From assembly GCF_947494125.1 (NCBI RefSeq), contig NZ_CANLTU010000001.1:62001-126000 (forward strand): 64,000 nt of DNA, read 5' to 3'. Every line of letters starts with the position of its first letter. Position 1 is the stretch's first letter. Made by a program: the position numbers and the translations under genes. This document shows, piece after piece, positions 63,384 through 64,000 of the stretch. The DNA is from an uncultured Tenacibaculum sp. Its GTDB lineage: Bacteria > Bacteroidota > Bacteroidia > Flavobacteriales > Flavobacteriaceae. A model generated the notes under the pieces. It made no database searches and was not told the origin of the DNA. It saw nothing but the letters and a program-made list of their open reading frames with translations.

Positions 63384-64000
63384 TTAAATGTAAAAAAATA
63401 TGGTTAAGAAATGACTAAAACTTCCCAAGAGTACAAACACATGAAAAATAGCGTGGTTGTATTTTATTTTTCCAATTGAATAAAATAATGCTCCTACAGT
63501 ATAAAAAACACCTCCAGCCATTAAATAGAACAAGCCTTCTGATGATAAATTATTCATTAGTGGTTTAATTAAAAAAACTACTTGCCACCCCATTATTAAG
63601 TATAATGCTGTTGATAATTTATCAAACTTCCCAGTAAAAAACAGTTTTAGAACAACTCCAGTTAACGCAAATAGCCAAACAAAAATAAACAAGTACCAAC
63701 CTGTTTCATCTGGTAAAACTATCAAACAAAAAGGAGTGTAACTTCCTGCAATTAAGACATAAATAGCTGCATGATCAAAAATATTTAGTCTTCTTCTTAA
63801 TTTAGGTGCTTTTGCAGCATGATAAAAAGTAGACGCTGCGTATAATACTATTAGACTTAATCCATAAATAATAAAACTAGATATTTTCCAAAAACCACTA
63901 TATGCTATGGATTTGGATATTAAAAATGGAAATACAACAAAACTTAATAACAACCCAAAACCATGAGTTAAAACATTTAGTTTCTCTTCTATTTCGCTAT
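63384..64000 (-). CDS. Hemolysin III/PAQR family membrane protein (5' end beyond window)
   Basis: The frame stays open through base 64000, reading EEKLNVLTHGFGLLLS upstream of the first possible start at 63953, which is the usual start region of hemolysin III proteins; the N-terminus is therefore outside the window. Seven-helix PAQR/hemolysin III fold with FYHAAKAPKLRRRLNIFDHAAIY and NHAIFHVFVLLGSFSHFL; these His and Asp residues form the predicted metal site. The physiological role in bacteria is unclear. Confidence 0.9.
   Translation of the reverse strand, partial: SEIEEKLNVLTHGFGLLLSFVVFPFLISKSIAYSGFWKISSFIIYGLSLIVLYAASTFYHAAKAPKLRRRLNIFDHAAIYVLIAGSYTPFCLIVLPDETGWYLFIFVWLFALTGVVLKLFFTGKFDKLSTALYLIMGWQVVFLIKPLMNNLSSEGLFYLMAGGVFYTVGALFYSIGKIKYNHAIFHVFVLLGSFSHFLTIFFYI

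Overview
The window is AT-rich (roughly one third G+C) and densely coded on both strands. It looks like chromosomal DNA of a marine Flavobacteriaceae (Bacteroidota), and the protein flavour resembles Tenacibaculum or Polaribacter; the genus is a guess. The support is SprA of the type IX secretion/gliding machinery beside ruvA and gcvH, several families common in Bacteroidota (DUF4271, DUF4296, DUF5686, DUF2911), carboxypeptidase-regulatory-type TonB receptors, an S46 dipeptidyl-peptidase, and many TAnnTTTG (-7) promoter boxes with little Shine-Dalgarno signal. I see no rRNA, tRNA, CRISPR array, insertion sequence, prophage or origin. No intergenic gap exceeds about 200 bp.

Layout. 1-2046: 3' part of a Pi transporter with a PhoU-like tail. 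2107-9107 (minus): thioesterase, GNAT protein, unknown membrane protein, lipoprotein and a leuS that carries an unexpected DUF559 nuclease-fold insertion. 9293-10817: EamA exporter and a DUF2911 protein, convergent. 10904-16101 (minus): probable metal-uptake operon made of a CxxxC membrane protein, a Met-rich outer-membrane protein, a TonB receptor and a PepSY membrane protein. A 7-Cys peptide is transcribed divergently from it. 16416-22779: tyrS, an SDR epimerase, a glycosyltransferase-pyrC-DUF4296 operon, and DUF4271-hemD. 22901-26967 (plus): a second Pi transporter behind tandem inverted repeats, a fatty-acid/sterol hydroxylase and a DPP11-type peptidase.

27024-30901 (minus): a tightly coupled envelope operon of outer-membrane protein, GH113-like lipoprotein, unknown lipoprotein and one-POTRA Omp85 barrel. 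31043-38088 (plus): FAD oxidoreductase, polyferredoxin-like membrane protein, MORN-like protein, GT2, cellulose-synthase-like GT2 and a GT-C protein, probably one operon. 38138-51226 (minus): orphan sugar acetyltransferase, two tonB genes, vanZ-like, gcvH, sprA, ruvA and a maeB-type malic enzyme. 51368-52726: tandem Aer-type PAS proteins, each with its own promoter. 52770-64000: queG, AsmA-like, DUF5686, moaD-like, DUF3817, heme-type TonB receptor, recO, CYTH, and a hemolysin III gene cut by the window edge.

Most of the window is core metabolism and envelope biology. The observations most worth following are the nuclease-like domain inside leucyl-tRNA synthetase, the metal cluster with its facing Cys-rich peptide, the redox pair fused to a glycosyltransferase operon, the paired PAS proteins with a conserved C-terminal tail, and terminators of one gene embedded in the coding end of its convergent neighbour.
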